The notes beneath the pieces are model-generated. The model searched no databases. It saw nothing but the letters and a program-made list of their open reading frames with translations, and was not told where the DNA came from. From Chloroflexota bacterium (lineage in GTDB: Bacteria > Chloroflexota > Limnocylindria > P2-11E), in assembly GCA_016194865.1 (NCBI GenBank), contig JACQAT010000018.1, forward strand, positions 1 through 61,448: 61,448 nucleotides of DNA. Direction: 5' to 3'. Both the position numbers and the translations under genes were made by a program. Shown piece by piece: positions 1-7,400 of this stretch (position 1 is its first letter; each line of letters starts with the position of its first letter).

Positions 1-119
1 AGCAGATCCACGCGAACGCGGACCGGGCCATCGACATCATCGCGGGGAACACCTACGGCCACTACGAGGAGCACGCGAACGAGCTGGGCTACTACGGAGC
101 CGCAGGCGAAGAAGCATGA
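1..119 (+). CDS. C-terminal fragment of an unidentified protein (5' end outside window)
   Basis: An open frame runs from the window edge to a TGA at 117-119 and gives about 38 residues ending in [10 protein letters not shown]. The tail is rich in His, Tyr and Asn. I do not recognise the family from this short piece. It ends just before a 31-base palindrome and the gene for the B12-binding mutase subunit, so it is probably the preceding gene of the same acyl-CoA operon. Only the reading frame and position support it. Confidence 0.5.
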   Translation, partial: QIHANADRAIDIIAGNTYGHYEEHANELGYYGAAGEEA

Positions 120-120
120 C

Positions 121-151
121 GGTCACGGCACCGCGGCGCGGTGCCGTGACC
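121..151. repeat. 31-base intergenic palindrome, copy A
   Basis: A perfect inverted repeat: 14-base arms at 121-134 and 138-151 around a 3-base centre (GGC). It fills most of the gap between two genes. A second 31-base element at 5362-5392 matches it at 26 of 31 positions and lies in another gap of the same operon. It could act as an RNA processing or attenuation hairpin; there is no T tract after it. Confidence 0.75.
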
Positions 152-159
152 ACCTGCGG

Positions 160-582
160 GTGAAGCGGCCGATCCGCGTCGTCATGGCGAAGGCGGGGCT
201 CGACGGGCACGACCGCGGCGTGAAGGTGGTGGCACGCGCGCTCCGCGACGCGGGCATGGAGGTCATCTACACCGGCGTCCACCAGACCCCCGAGCAGGTC
301 GTGGAGACCGCCTTGCAGGAGGACGCCGATGCGATCGGCGTCTCCCTCCTGTCGGGAGCGCACAACTACATCTTCCCGCGCATCTCCGAGCTCATGACGG
401 AGAAGGGCCTGGACGACGTGCTGCTGTTCGGCGGCGGGATCATCCCCGAGGACGACATCGCCACGCTGCGGTCGCACGGCGTCGAGCGCATCTTCCAACC
501 CGGTGCGTCGCTGGAGGACATCGTCGCGTACATCCGCGAAGCGGTCGCGCGAAAGAGAGGAGCCGGACATGCCAAAGGATGA
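160..582 (+). CDS. mcmA2: Methylmalonyl-CoA mutase small (B12-binding) subunit
   Basis: A stand-alone cobalamin-binding domain of 140 residues. The DGHDRG motif at residues 15-20 supplies the histidine (His17) that replaces dimethylbenzimidazole as lower cobalt ligand. The Ser-Leu-Leu-Ser-Gly and Gly-Gly-Gly segments further on are the other parts of the usual B12 pocket. It should pair with the large subunit at 11267-12952, which has no B12 domain, to convert (R)-methylmalonyl-CoA to succinyl-CoA. The start is GTG at 160. The 3' end overlaps the next gene by 14 bases. A related mutase (isobutyryl- or ethylmalonyl-CoA type) is possible, but carboxylase and epimerase genes nearby favour methylmalonyl-CoA. 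Confidence 0.92.
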   Translation: MKRPIRVVMAKAGLDGHDRGVKVVARALRDAGMEVIYTGVHQTPEQVVETALQEDADAIGVSLLSGAHNYIFPRISELMTEKGLDDVLLFGGGIIPEDDIATLRSHGVERIFQPGASLEDIVAYIREAVARKRGAGHAKG

Positions 583-946
583 CCGTCCCGTGGACGTCGG
601 CCTCGCGAGCTTGAAGGGCAAGGACGAGCCAGCGCTGATCGAGTGGTGGAAGCAGCGCTTCGGGCTGATCGCCGCGATCCCATCCGAGATCGCGCGCGTC
701 GGCGCGCTGACCCCGCAGCTGCGGGAGCTGTCGCGCGTCACGGACGAGCAGGAGCGCCGCAAGCTGACGCGCGCGCGGATGACCGCGTTCGCGCAGCTGC
801 CGGAGGAGACGAAGGCGCTCATCAGGGCCGCGCGCCAGAAGGCCTGGGACGTCGATCGCGCCGTGCTCGAGGCGGACGAGAAGCTGGTGCAGGAGCTGCT
901 GCCGCAGCTGGACGAGGTGACGCGCGCGTCCTACCCGCGCTCGTGA
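569..946 (+). CDS. Unknown charged helical protein in the mutase operon
   Basis: A 125-residue protein that I do not recognise. It is rich in Glu, Arg, Leu and Ala, predicted by eye to be mainly helical, with a Trp-Trp near residue 26 and no signal peptide or membrane segment. The ATG at 569 follows an AG-rich ribosome site and lies inside the end of the B12-subunit gene (14-base overlap), so the two are probably translationally coupled. Location between the mutase subunit and an acyl-CoA dehydrogenase suggests a role in mutase assembly or acyl-CoA metabolism, but that is only guilt by association. Confidence 0.75.
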   Translation: MPKDDRPVDVGLASLKGKDEPALIEWWKQRFGLIAAIPSEIARVGALTPQLRELSRVTDEQERRKLTRARMTAFAQLPEETKALIRAARQKAWDVDRAVLEADEKLVQELLPQLDEVTRASYPRS

Positions 947-959
947 ACGCGGACACCTA

Positions 960-2093
960 GTGCGCTTCAAGCACCGCGAGGAGCAGCTCCTGGTCCGCGA
1001 TACGGTCCGCGCGTTCGCGCGCACGCGCATCGTCCCGAACGCGCGGGCGTGGAGCGAGGCCGGGAAGTTCCCCCTGGAGCTGCTGCCCGAGCTCGCCGGG
1101 CTCGGCCTGACCGGCCTCGGCGTGCCGGCGGATCTCGGCGGCGCCGCCCTCGACGCGTTGACGACCGCGCTCGTCATGGAGGAGCTCGGCGCCGCCGACG
1201 GCTCCGTCGCGCTCTCCCTGGGGGCGCACAACTCGCTCTGCATCGGCCACCTCCTGATCGCGGCGAACGACGAGCAGAAGCGCCGCTGGCTGCCCCCGCT
1301 CGCGGCGGGTACGCACCTCGGCGCGTGGGCGCTGACCGAGCCGGGCTCCGGCTCCGACGCCTCCGCGGCGCGCGCGACCGCGACGCGCGACGGCGATGGC
1401 TGGGTCCTCGATGGCCAGAAGCAGTTCATCACCAACGGCTCGCTCGCCGGGTTCGCGGTGATCGTCGTGCGCACGGGAGAGCGGGAGCTCAGCGCGTTCG
1501 GCGTCGCGCGCGGGATGCCGGGCTTCTCGGCCGGCAAACCCGAGGACAAGATGGGCCTGCGCGCGAGCGACACCTCATCGCTCATCCTCGAGCACTGCAG
1601 GGTGAGCGATGCCGATCGCATCGGCACCCTCGGCCGCGCCTTCGATGACGTGAAGAGGGTGCTTGACCGGGGCCGCATCGGGATCGGCGCGCTCTCGATC
1701 GGACTCGGCCGCGCGTCGCTGGAGACCGCGACCGCGTACGCCAAGGAGCGCCGTCAGTTCGGCCGCGCCATCGCCGAGTTCCAGATGGTCGGCTTCAAGC
1801 TGGCTCGGGCGGCGACGGAGCTGGACGCCGCGCGGCTCCTCGTGCATCGCGCGGCCGCGCGTGCGGATGCGGGGAAGCCGTTCTCGGTCGCCGCGTCGAT
1901 GGCGAAGCTCTACGCGTCGGAGGCGGCGACCCGCGCGGCGGATGCCTCGCTGCAGGTGCTCGGGGGCTACGGCTACCTGCGCGATCACCCGATCGAGCGC
2001 CACCTGCGCGACGTGCGGCTGATGGAGATCGGCGAGGGCACGAGCGAGGTGCAGCGGATCGTCATCGCCCGTTCGCTCGTACGCGCCTCGTGA
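960..2093 (+). CDS. Acyl-CoA dehydrogenase
   Basis: An FAD-dependent acyl-CoA dehydrogenase of 377 residues, the normal family length. The FAD/substrate segment WALTEPGSGSD lies near residue 120, the RRQFG segment near 263, and the GEGTSE motif near 358-363 supplies the catalytic glutamate (about Glu359) that abstracts the alpha proton. It makes a 2,3-enoyl-CoA and passes electrons to ETF. Neighbouring propionyl-CoA carboxylase and mutase genes fit branched-chain amino acid or odd-chain fatty acid breakdown. Start is GTG at 960, 13 bases after the previous stop. The exact acyl substrate cannot be read from sequence. Confidence 0.93.
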   Translation: MRFKHREEQLLVRDTVRAFARTRIVPNARAWSEAGKFPLELLPELAGLGLTGLGVPADLGGAALDALTTALVMEELGAADGSVALSLGAHNSLCIGHLLIAANDEQKRRWLPPLAAGTHLGAWALTEPGSGSDASAARATATRDGDGWVLDGQKQFITNGSLAGFAVIVVRTGERELSAFGVARGMPGFSAGKPEDKMGLRASDTSSLILEHCRVSDADRIGTLGRAFDDVKRVLDRGRIGIGALSIGLGRASLETATAYAKERRQFGRAIAEFQMVGFKLARAATELDAARLLVHRAAARADAGKPFSVAASMAKLYASEAATRAADASLQVLGGYGYLRDHPIERHLRDVRLMEIGEGTSEVQRIVIARSLVRAS

Positions 2094-3067
2094 CGCACGA
2101 GCTTTTGGGGGGCTCTCGGGGGGCGGAGCCCCCCGGCGGTCGGCTTCTCGAGCGCGCGAGGAGCGGCGACAAGCGCAGCGTCGCCCGGCTCATCTCGATG
2201 ATCGAGAACGACGAGCCCGGCGCGGCCGCCGTGATGCGGACCGTCTATCCCGAGACCGGGAAGGCGGCCATCGTCGGCGTGACCGGTCCACCGGGGGGCG
2301 GGAAGAGCACGCTCGTCGCCCGCCTCGGCGCGTCCTACCGGGAGCAGGGCGCGCGCGTCGCGGTCGTGGCGGTCGACCCGTCGAGCCCATTCACCGGCGG
2401 CGCGCTCCTCGGCGACCGCATCCGCATGCGCGATGGCTTCCTCGACGACGGCCTGTTCATCCGCAGCATGGCGAGCCGCGGTCACAGTGGCGGCCTCGCG
2501 CGCGCGACGCTCCGCGTGGTGAACCTCCTCGACGCCCTCGGCACCGGCGTGATCCTCGTCGAGACCGTGGGGGTGGGGCAGGAGGAGGTCGAGGTCGTGC
2601 GCGTCGCCGACACGGTCTGCCTCGTCACGGTTCCGGGGCTCGGCGACGACATCCAGGCGCTCAAGGCGGGCGTGCTCGAGATCGCGGACGTGCTCGTGGT
2701 GAACAAGTCGGACCGCCCCGGCGCGGACGAGACCGTGCGCGACCTCGCGACGATGCTGTCGCTGGGCAAGGGCCGTCTCGAGTTCACGCCGCCCATCGTG
2801 CGCACATCGGCCCAGAGCGGCGAGGGGATCGCGGAGCTCGTCGCGGCCATCGCGAAGCACCGCGAGTGGGCCGCGCGGAGCGGCGAGCGCGAGCGCCGGC
2901 GGCTCGCGGCGGCGCGCGGCGAGATCGAAGCCCTCTTGCGCGAGGAGCTGGTCCGGCGACTCCGTGGGCGCGTCGGCGCGGATCGGGTCGACGACATCGT
3001 GAAGCGCGTCGCGGCGCGCTCGCTCGATCCCTACACGGCGATCGACGAGCTGCTCTCCACCCGGTGA
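2090..3067 (+). CDS. meaB: MeaB/ArgK-type GTPase, mutase chaperone
   Basis: A 325-residue G3E-family P-loop GTPase that loads and protects adenosylcobalamin in methylmalonyl-CoA mutase. Visible motifs: Walker A GPPGGGKS at 66-73, the DPSSP segment after it, ETVGVGQ (G3) and NKSD (G4). The GTG start at 2090 overlaps the preceding stop (GTGA). The family core seems to begin at about residue 18 (RLLERA). The stretch before it (LLGGSRGAEPPGGR) is encoded by a G-rich palindrome at 2107-2134, so the N-terminus looks extended by a repeat insertion. A start after the palindrome cannot be excluded. Confidence 0.93.
   Translation: MTHELLGGSRGAEPPGGRLLERARSGDKRSVARLISMIENDEPGAAAVMRTVYPETGKAAIVGVTGPPGGGKSTLVARLGASYREQGARVAVVAVDPSSPFTGGALLGDRIRMRDGFLDDGLFIRSMASRGHSGGLARATLRVVNLLDALGTGVILVETVGVGQEEVEVVRVADTVCLVTVPGLGDDIQALKAGVLEIADVLVVNKSDRPGADETVRDLATMLSLGKGRLEFTPPIVRTSAQSGEGIAELVAAIAKHREWAARSGERERRRLAAARGEIEALLREELVRRLRGRVGADRVDDIVKRVAARSLDPYTAIDELLSTR
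2107..2134. repeat. G-rich palindrome inside the 5' end of meaB
   Basis: Nine-base arms GGGGGGCTC (2107-2115) and GAGCCCCCC (2126-2134) enclose a G-rich centre. It is translated in frame as the extra N-terminal residues of MeaB. A longer relative lies inside tsaD at 18971-19023 and shares the run of six G, a C/T step and a second G run. Confidence 0.7.
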
Positions 3068-3801
3068 CCGTGCGCGTGCGCGCGCTCGGCAGCGGCGATT
3101 CCTTCGGCTCCGGCGGCCGCTTCCAGACGTGTCTCCTGGTGACGCACGCGCGCGGCGCGCTGCTGATGGATTGCGGCGAGACCTCGCTCGTCGCGATGCG
3201 ACGTAGCGGCGTCGATCCCGCCACCATCGACGCCGTCGCGATCACGCACTTCCACGGGGACCACTACGGCGGGATCCCCGCGCTCATCGTCCAGCAGCAG
3301 TTCGACAAGCGCGCGCGGCCGCTGATCGTCGCGGGTCCGCCCGGGATCGAGAGCCGTGTGCGCGTCGCGTTCGAGGCGCTCTACCCGGGCTCGTACGACA
3401 CCGCGCATCGCGCGGTCCAGGTCACGTACGTCGAGCTCGGCGCCGAGGCGCGCGAGCTCGACGGCGCCTCCGTGACCGCGATCGCCGTCGAGCACCTGGC
3501 GACGACCGAGCCCCACGGGCTCCGCGTGCGCGTCGAGGACAGGCTGCTCGCGTACTCCGGGGACACGCGCTGGTGCCCCGCTCTTGTCGAGCTTGCCGAC
3601 GGTGCCGACCTCTTCGTCTGCGAGTGCTACTCGTTCGACAAGGCGATCCCGAACCACCTGTCGCATCAGGACCTGCTGGAGCACCGCTCGGAGCTGCGCG
3701 CGAAGCGCGTGGTCGTCATGCATCTCGGCCCCGACGCGCTCGCGCACGAGAGCGAGCTGGCGTTCGAGGTGGCCCACGATGGCGAGGAGATCGCGCTGTG
3801 A
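3064..3801 (+). CDS. Metallo-beta-lactamase-fold hydrolase
   Basis: A 245-residue MBL-fold protein. The metal motif HFHGDH is at residues 62-67, followed by Tyr-Gly-Gly-Ile-Pro as in RNase Z-like members. Downstream Ser-Gly-Asp-Thr, a Cys-Glu-Cys segment and a late His in VVMHLGPD are consistent with the remaining metal ligands. GTG at 3064 overlaps the meaB stop (GTGA), so it is in the operon. The closest functional groups are RNase Z-like or phosphodiesterase/arylsulfatase-like MBL proteins. The substrate is unknown; an acyl-thioester or a nucleic acid substrate are both possible. Confidence 0.85.
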   Translation: MTVRVRALGSGDSFGSGGRFQTCLLVTHARGALLMDCGETSLVAMRRSGVDPATIDAVAITHFHGDHYGGIPALIVQQQFDKRARPLIVAGPPGIESRVRVAFEALYPGSYDTAHRAVQVTYVELGAEARELDGASVTAIAVEHLATTEPHGLRVRVEDRLLAYSGDTRWCPALVELADGADLFVCECYSFDKAIPNHLSHQDLLEHRSELRAKRVVVMHLGPDALAHESELAFEVAHDGEEIAL

Positions 3802-3812
3802 CGATCGCAACG

Positions 3813-3818
3813 TATTCT
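3813..3818 (+). promoter_or_regulatory. Candidate -10 box for pccB (leaderless)
   Basis: TATTCT ends 8 bases before the ATG at 3827, which would place transcription start at or next to the start codon. No good -35 box is seen. The same geometry recurs before other unit-leading genes in this window. Confidence 0.4.
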
Positions 3819-3826
3819 GCGGCCGG

Positions 3827-5359
3827 ATGAAGAGGCTCGAGGACATGCGCGCGCGGAGCGCCCGAGGCGGCGGTGCGAAGCGCGTGGAGCAGCAGCACGC
3901 GAAGGGAAAGCTGACCGCGCGCGAGCGCATCGACCTCCTCCTCGATGAAGGCTCGTTCACCGAGCTCGACGCGTTCGTCGGCGCCCGCCACAGCGACCTC
4001 GTGGCCGACGAGGAGCAGATCCTCGGCGATGGGGTCGTCACCGGATTCGGCCGGATCGACGGGCGCATCGTGTACGTCTTCTCACAGGACTTCACCGTCT
4101 TCGGCGGCTCGCTCGCGGAGGCGCATGCCGCGAAGATCGTGAAGGTGATGGACCTCGCGCTGCGGAACGGCGCCCCCATCATCGGCTTCAACGACAGCGG
4201 CGGCGCGCGGATCCAGGAGGGTGTCGTCTCCCTCGGCGGCTATGCGGACATCTTCCTTCGCAACGTCATGGCCAGCGGCGTCATCCCGCAGGTGTCCGCG
4301 ATCATGGGTCCCTGCGCGGGCGGCGCGGTGTACTCGCCGGCCATCACCGACTTCGTCGCGATGGTCAGCGACACCTCGTACATGTTCGTGACCGGGCCGA
4401 ACGTGGTGAAGACCGTGACCCACGAGGACGTGACGCAGGAGGAGCTCGGCGGCGCGTCCGTTCACGCGCGGCGCTCCGGCGTCGCGCACTTCGAGACCAG
4501 CGACGAGGTGCGGTGCGCCGCGCTGCTGCGGCGGCTCGTATCGTTCATCCCGTCCAACAACCTCGACGCCGCGCCGCTGGTCCCTACCGACGATCCGATC
4601 GACCGGCAGGACGCCGAGCTCGACACGCTCGTTCCCGATCAGGCGTCGAAGGCGTACGACATGCGCGAGGTCATCCGGCGCGTCGTCGACGACGGGAACA
4701 CGCTCGAGGTCCACGAGGGCTGGGCGCAGAACATCATCTGCGCGTTCGCGCGGCTCGACGGTCGCTCCGTCGGCGTCGTGGCGCAGCAGCCGATGGTGCT
4801 CGCGGGCGTCCTCGACATCGACGCGTCGATCAAGGCCGCGCGCTTCGTGCGCTTCTGCGACGCCTTCAACATCCCGCTCGTCACGTTCGTCGACGTGCCG
4901 GGGTTCCTGCCCGGGACGGCGCAGGAGCACGCCGGGATCATCCGCAACGGCGCGAAGCTGCTCTACGCGTACGCGGAGGCGACGGTCCCGAAGCTCACGT
5001 TGATCACGCGCAAGGCCTACGGCGGCGCGTACGACGTCATGTCGAGCAAGCACCTGCGCGGCGACTACAACGTCGCCTGGCCGTCGGCCGAGATCGCGGT
5101 GATGGGCCCCGAGGGCGCGGTCAACATCCTCTACGGAGACGAGCTCGCGAAGGCAAAGGATCCGAACGCGCGCCGCGCCGAGCTGGTCACCGAGTACACC
5201 GAGCGCTACGCGAACCCCTACGTCGCCGCGGCACGCGGCTACCTCGACGACGTCATCGAGCCGCACAAGACGCGCCCGCGCCTGATCGACGCGCTCCGCG
5301 CGCTCGAGCACAAGCGCGACGCGAATCCGAAGAAGAAGCACGGGAACATCCCCCTGTAG
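3827..5359 (+). CDS. pccB: Propionyl-CoA carboxylase beta subunit (carboxyltransferase)
   Basis: A 510-residue biotin-dependent carboxyltransferase, the usual length for PccB. It transfers carboxyl from biotin to propionyl-CoA to give (S)-methylmalonyl-CoA. The N-domain carries [11 protein letters not shown], and [12 protein letters not shown] forms the oxyanion region; the C-domain has [12 protein letters not shown] and [10 protein letters not shown]. The ATG at 3827 was chosen because the family alignment begins there (MKRLEDMR). It lies 25 bases after the MBL gene with its own -10-like box. Biotin carboxylase and biotin carrier genes follow. Acetyl-CoA as alternative acceptor cannot be ruled out, but the operon supports propionyl-CoA. 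Confidence 0.94.
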   Translation: MKRLEDMRARSARGGGAKRVEQQHAKGKLTARERIDLLLDEGSFTELDAFVGARHSDLVADEEQILGDGVVTGFGRIDGRIVYVFSQDFTVFGGSLAEAHAAKIVKVMDLALRNGAPIIGFNDSGGARIQEGVVSLGGYADIFLRNVMASGVIPQVSAIMGPCAGGAVYSPAITDFVAMVSDTSYMFVTGPNVVKTVTHEDVTQEELGGASVHARRSGVAHFETSDEVRCAALLRRLVSFIPSNNLDAAPLVPTDDPIDRQDAELDTLVPDQASKAYDMREVIRRVVDDGNTLEVHEGWAQNIICAFARLDGRSVGVVAQQPMVLAGVLDIDASIKAARFVRFCDAFNIPLVTFVDVPGFLPGTAQEHAGIIRNGAKLLYAYAEATVPKLTLITRKAYGGAYDVMSSKHLRGDYNVAWPSAEIAVMGPEGAVNILYGDELAKAKDPNARRAELVTEYTERYANPYVAAARGYLDDVIEPHKTRPRLIDALRALEHKRDANPKKKHGNIPL

Positions 5360-5361
5360 GT

Positions 5362-5392
5362 GGTCACAGCCCCGCTCCGCGGCGCCGTGACC
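5362..5392. repeat. 31-base intergenic palindrome, copy B
   Basis: Same length as the element at 121-151 and identical at 26 of 31 positions. The outer arms GGTCAC/GTGACC are conserved; the inner stem is imperfect. It lies between pccB and the biotin carboxylase gene. Confidence 0.65.
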
Positions 5393-5406
5393 GTCCTGCT
5401 ACTTCG

Positions 5407-5422
5407 CCTGCGGCTACGCAGG
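5407..5422 (+). promoter_or_regulatory. Hairpin over the ribosome site of the biotin carboxylase gene
   Basis: CCTGCG (5407-5412) and CGCAGG (5417-5422) pair around GCTA. The 3' arm contains most of the AGGAG that would serve as ribosome site for the following gene, so folding could limit its translation. Seen by eye only. Confidence 0.4.
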
Positions 5423-5424
5423 AG

Positions 5425-6915
5425 TTGAAACGCATCCGCAGGATCCTCATCGCGAACCGGGGCGAGATCGCGGTACGCATCATCCGCACGTGCCGCGAGC
5501 TCGGCATCGCGACCGTCGCCGTGTACAGCGACGCCGATCGCGGCGCGCTGCACGTACGGCTCGCGGACGAGGCGTACCCGATCGGCCCCGCGCCGGCCCG
5601 CGAGAGCTACCTCGCCGGCGAGCGCATCGTCGCGGTGGGCACGCGGACCGGCTGCGACGCGGTCCATCCGGGATACGGCTTCCTCTCGGAGAACGCCGAC
5701 TTCGCGGCGCTGGTCGCCGACGCGGGACTGGCATTCGTCGGGCCGCCGACGGCGGTGCAGCGCGCCCTCGGTGAGAAGACGAGCGCGCGGCGGCTGGCGA
5801 AGGCGGCCGGCGTCGCGATCGCCGAGGGCAGCGACGCGCTCGCGGATGAGCCGGCCGCGCGCGCGGCCGCCGAGCGCATCGGCTACCCGGTGCTCCTCAA
5901 GCCCGCGGGCGGCGGCGGCGGCAAGGGGATGCGCATCGTGCGTGGCCCCGACGAGCTCGCGCTGGCATGGCGCGGAGCGACGGGCGAGGCGGGCAGCGCG
6001 TTCGGCGTCGCCGCGCTCTTCGTCGAGCGCTATCTCGAGCACGCGCGCCATGTCGAGATGCAGATCTTCGCGGACACGCACGGCAACATCGTGTGGCTCG
6101 GCGAGCGGGACTGCTCCATCCAGCGGCGCCAGCAGAAGCTCGTCGAGGAGACGCCCGGGCCGGCGGTGAGCGACGAGCTCCGCGCGCGCCTCGGAGCGAG
6201 CGCCGTGGCCATCGCGCGCGCGGCCGGCTATGTCAACGCGGGCACCGCGGAGTTCCTCGTCGATCAGGACGGCCGCGCCGTCTTCCTCGAGATGAACACG
6301 CGCCTTCAGGTAGAGCACCCGATCACCGAGCTCGCGACGGGGCTCGACCTCGTGGCGCTGCAGCTCCGCGTCGCGCAGGGCGAGGCGCTGCCGTTCACGC
6401 AGGACGCGGTCGAGCGACGGGGCGCCGCGATCGAGCTGCGCATCACCGCGGAGGATCCTTCAGCCGGCTTTCTGCCGTCGGCGGGCCGCGTGAGCCTGTT
6501 CCGCGAGCCCGCGGGACCCGGGGTGCGCGTCGACCATGCGCTCTTCGCGGGCTCGCCGGTGCCGACCGAATACGACCCGCTGCTCGCGAAGCTCGTGTGC
6601 TGGGGCCCGACGCGCGAGGTCGCCCTCGCGCGTGCCCGGCGCGCGGTGCGCGAGACGATCGTCGCGGGCGTGCCGACGAGCCTGCCGTTCCACGCGCGCA
6701 CGCTCGTCGAGCCGGACTTCGCGAGCGGCCGCTACGACACCGGATACGTCGCCTCGCACTGGCCGCCGCCGGCGCCGCTCGAGCTCGACGACGACGCGGC
6801 GGTCGCCGCCGGGATCGTCGCGGTCCTCACGCGCGCGAGTCGCGCGCCGGCACACGGAGAACGGAATGGACAGAGCCGCTGGGACACCGCGGCACGGGAG
6901 GACGCGCTGCGTTGA
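5425..6915 (+). CDS. pccA: Biotin carboxylase subunit of propionyl-CoA carboxylase
   Basis: A 496-residue biotin carboxylase (BC) subunit. It uses ATP and bicarbonate to carboxylate the biotin on the separate carrier protein encoded next. Motifs: N-terminal RRILIANRGEIAVR, the glycine-rich ATP-grasp loop KPAGGGGGKGM, and EMNTRLQVEH with the catalytic Glu and Arg. The start is uncertain. TTG at 5425 directly abuts an AGGAG, leaving no spacer. An ATC at 5434 would have a 9-base spacer and yield the typical N-terminus, but ATC starts are rare. The 3' end overlaps the BCCP gene (TTGA). Confidence 0.92.
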   Translation: MKRIRRILIANRGEIAVRIIRTCRELGIATVAVYSDADRGALHVRLADEAYPIGPAPARESYLAGERIVAVGTRTGCDAVHPGYGFLSENADFAALVADAGLAFVGPPTAVQRALGEKTSARRLAKAAGVAIAEGSDALADEPAARAAAERIGYPVLLKPAGGGGGKGMRIVRGPDELALAWRGATGEAGSAFGVAALFVERYLEHARHVEMQIFADTHGNIVWLGERDCSIQRRQQKLVEETPGPAVSDELRARLGASAVAIARAAGYVNAGTAEFLVDQDGRAVFLEMNTRLQVEHPITELATGLDLVALQLRVAQGEALPFTQDAVERRGAAIELRITAEDPSAGFLPSAGRVSLFREPAGPGVRVDHALFAGSPVPTEYDPLLAKLVCWGPTREVALARARRAVRETIVAGVPTSLPFHARTLVEPDFASGRYDTGYVASHWPPPAPLELDDDAAVAAGIVAVLTRASRAPAHGERNGQSRWDTAAREDALR

Positions 6916-7400
6916 GGTACGAGGTCACGCTCGGCGGCCGGCGACTGCGCGTGGAGCGCGATCCGAGCGGTGCGCTCACCGTGGACGACCGCGTGCGCGC
7001 CGTCGACGCGACCCAGATCGCGCGCGATCTGTGGACGGTCACGCTCGATGGGCGCAGCGTCGAGGTCGCCGTGCTCACGCGCGACCCGCTGCGGCTCTGG
7101 GTGTCGGGCGACGAGGTGGCAGCCGAGGTCGCGAACGAGCGCGAGCTCGCCCTCGGCGGCGCGACGCGAGGGACGGGCGCCGCCAGGCAGGAGATCCGCG
7201 CGCCCATGCCCGGCCTGCTCAAGGCGCTGCACGTGCGCGAGGGCGATCGCGTCGAGCGCGGCGCATCGCTCGCCACGCTCGAGGCGATGAAGATGGAGAA
7301 CGAGCTCCGTGCGCCGGATGGCGGCACAGTCTCGCGCATCGCGGTCGCGGCGGGCGCGAAGGTGGAGGGCGGCGCGCTGCTGCTCGTGCTCACGCCATGA
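6912..7400 (+). CDS. Biotin carboxyl carrier protein (BCCP) of the acyl-CoA carboxylase
   Basis: A 162-residue protein with a C-terminal biotinyl/lipoyl domain (about residues 88-162). The EAMKMENEL motif places the biotinylated lysine at about residue 127. The first 85 residues form a beta-rich extension like the BT linker region found in fused PCC alpha subunits. It shuttles carboxybiotin between the BC and the CT encoded just upstream. TTG at 6912 overlaps the BC stop, so the split BC/BCCP probably arose by breaking a fused alpha subunit and remains translationally coupled. Confidence 0.92.
   Translation: MRYEVTLGGRRLRVERDPSGALTVDDRVRAVDATQIARDLWTVTLDGRSVEVAVLTRDPLRLWVSGDEVAAEVANERELALGGATRGTGAARQEIRAPMPGLLKALHVREGDRVERGASLATLEAMKMENELRAPDGGTVSRIAVAAGAKVEGGALLLVLTP

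Noticed and set aside
4513-5424. Arg/Ala-rich open frame leading into the biotin carboxylase frame
   Set aside because: It overlaps pccB in another frame; the biotin carboxylase family N-terminus begins only at about 5425.
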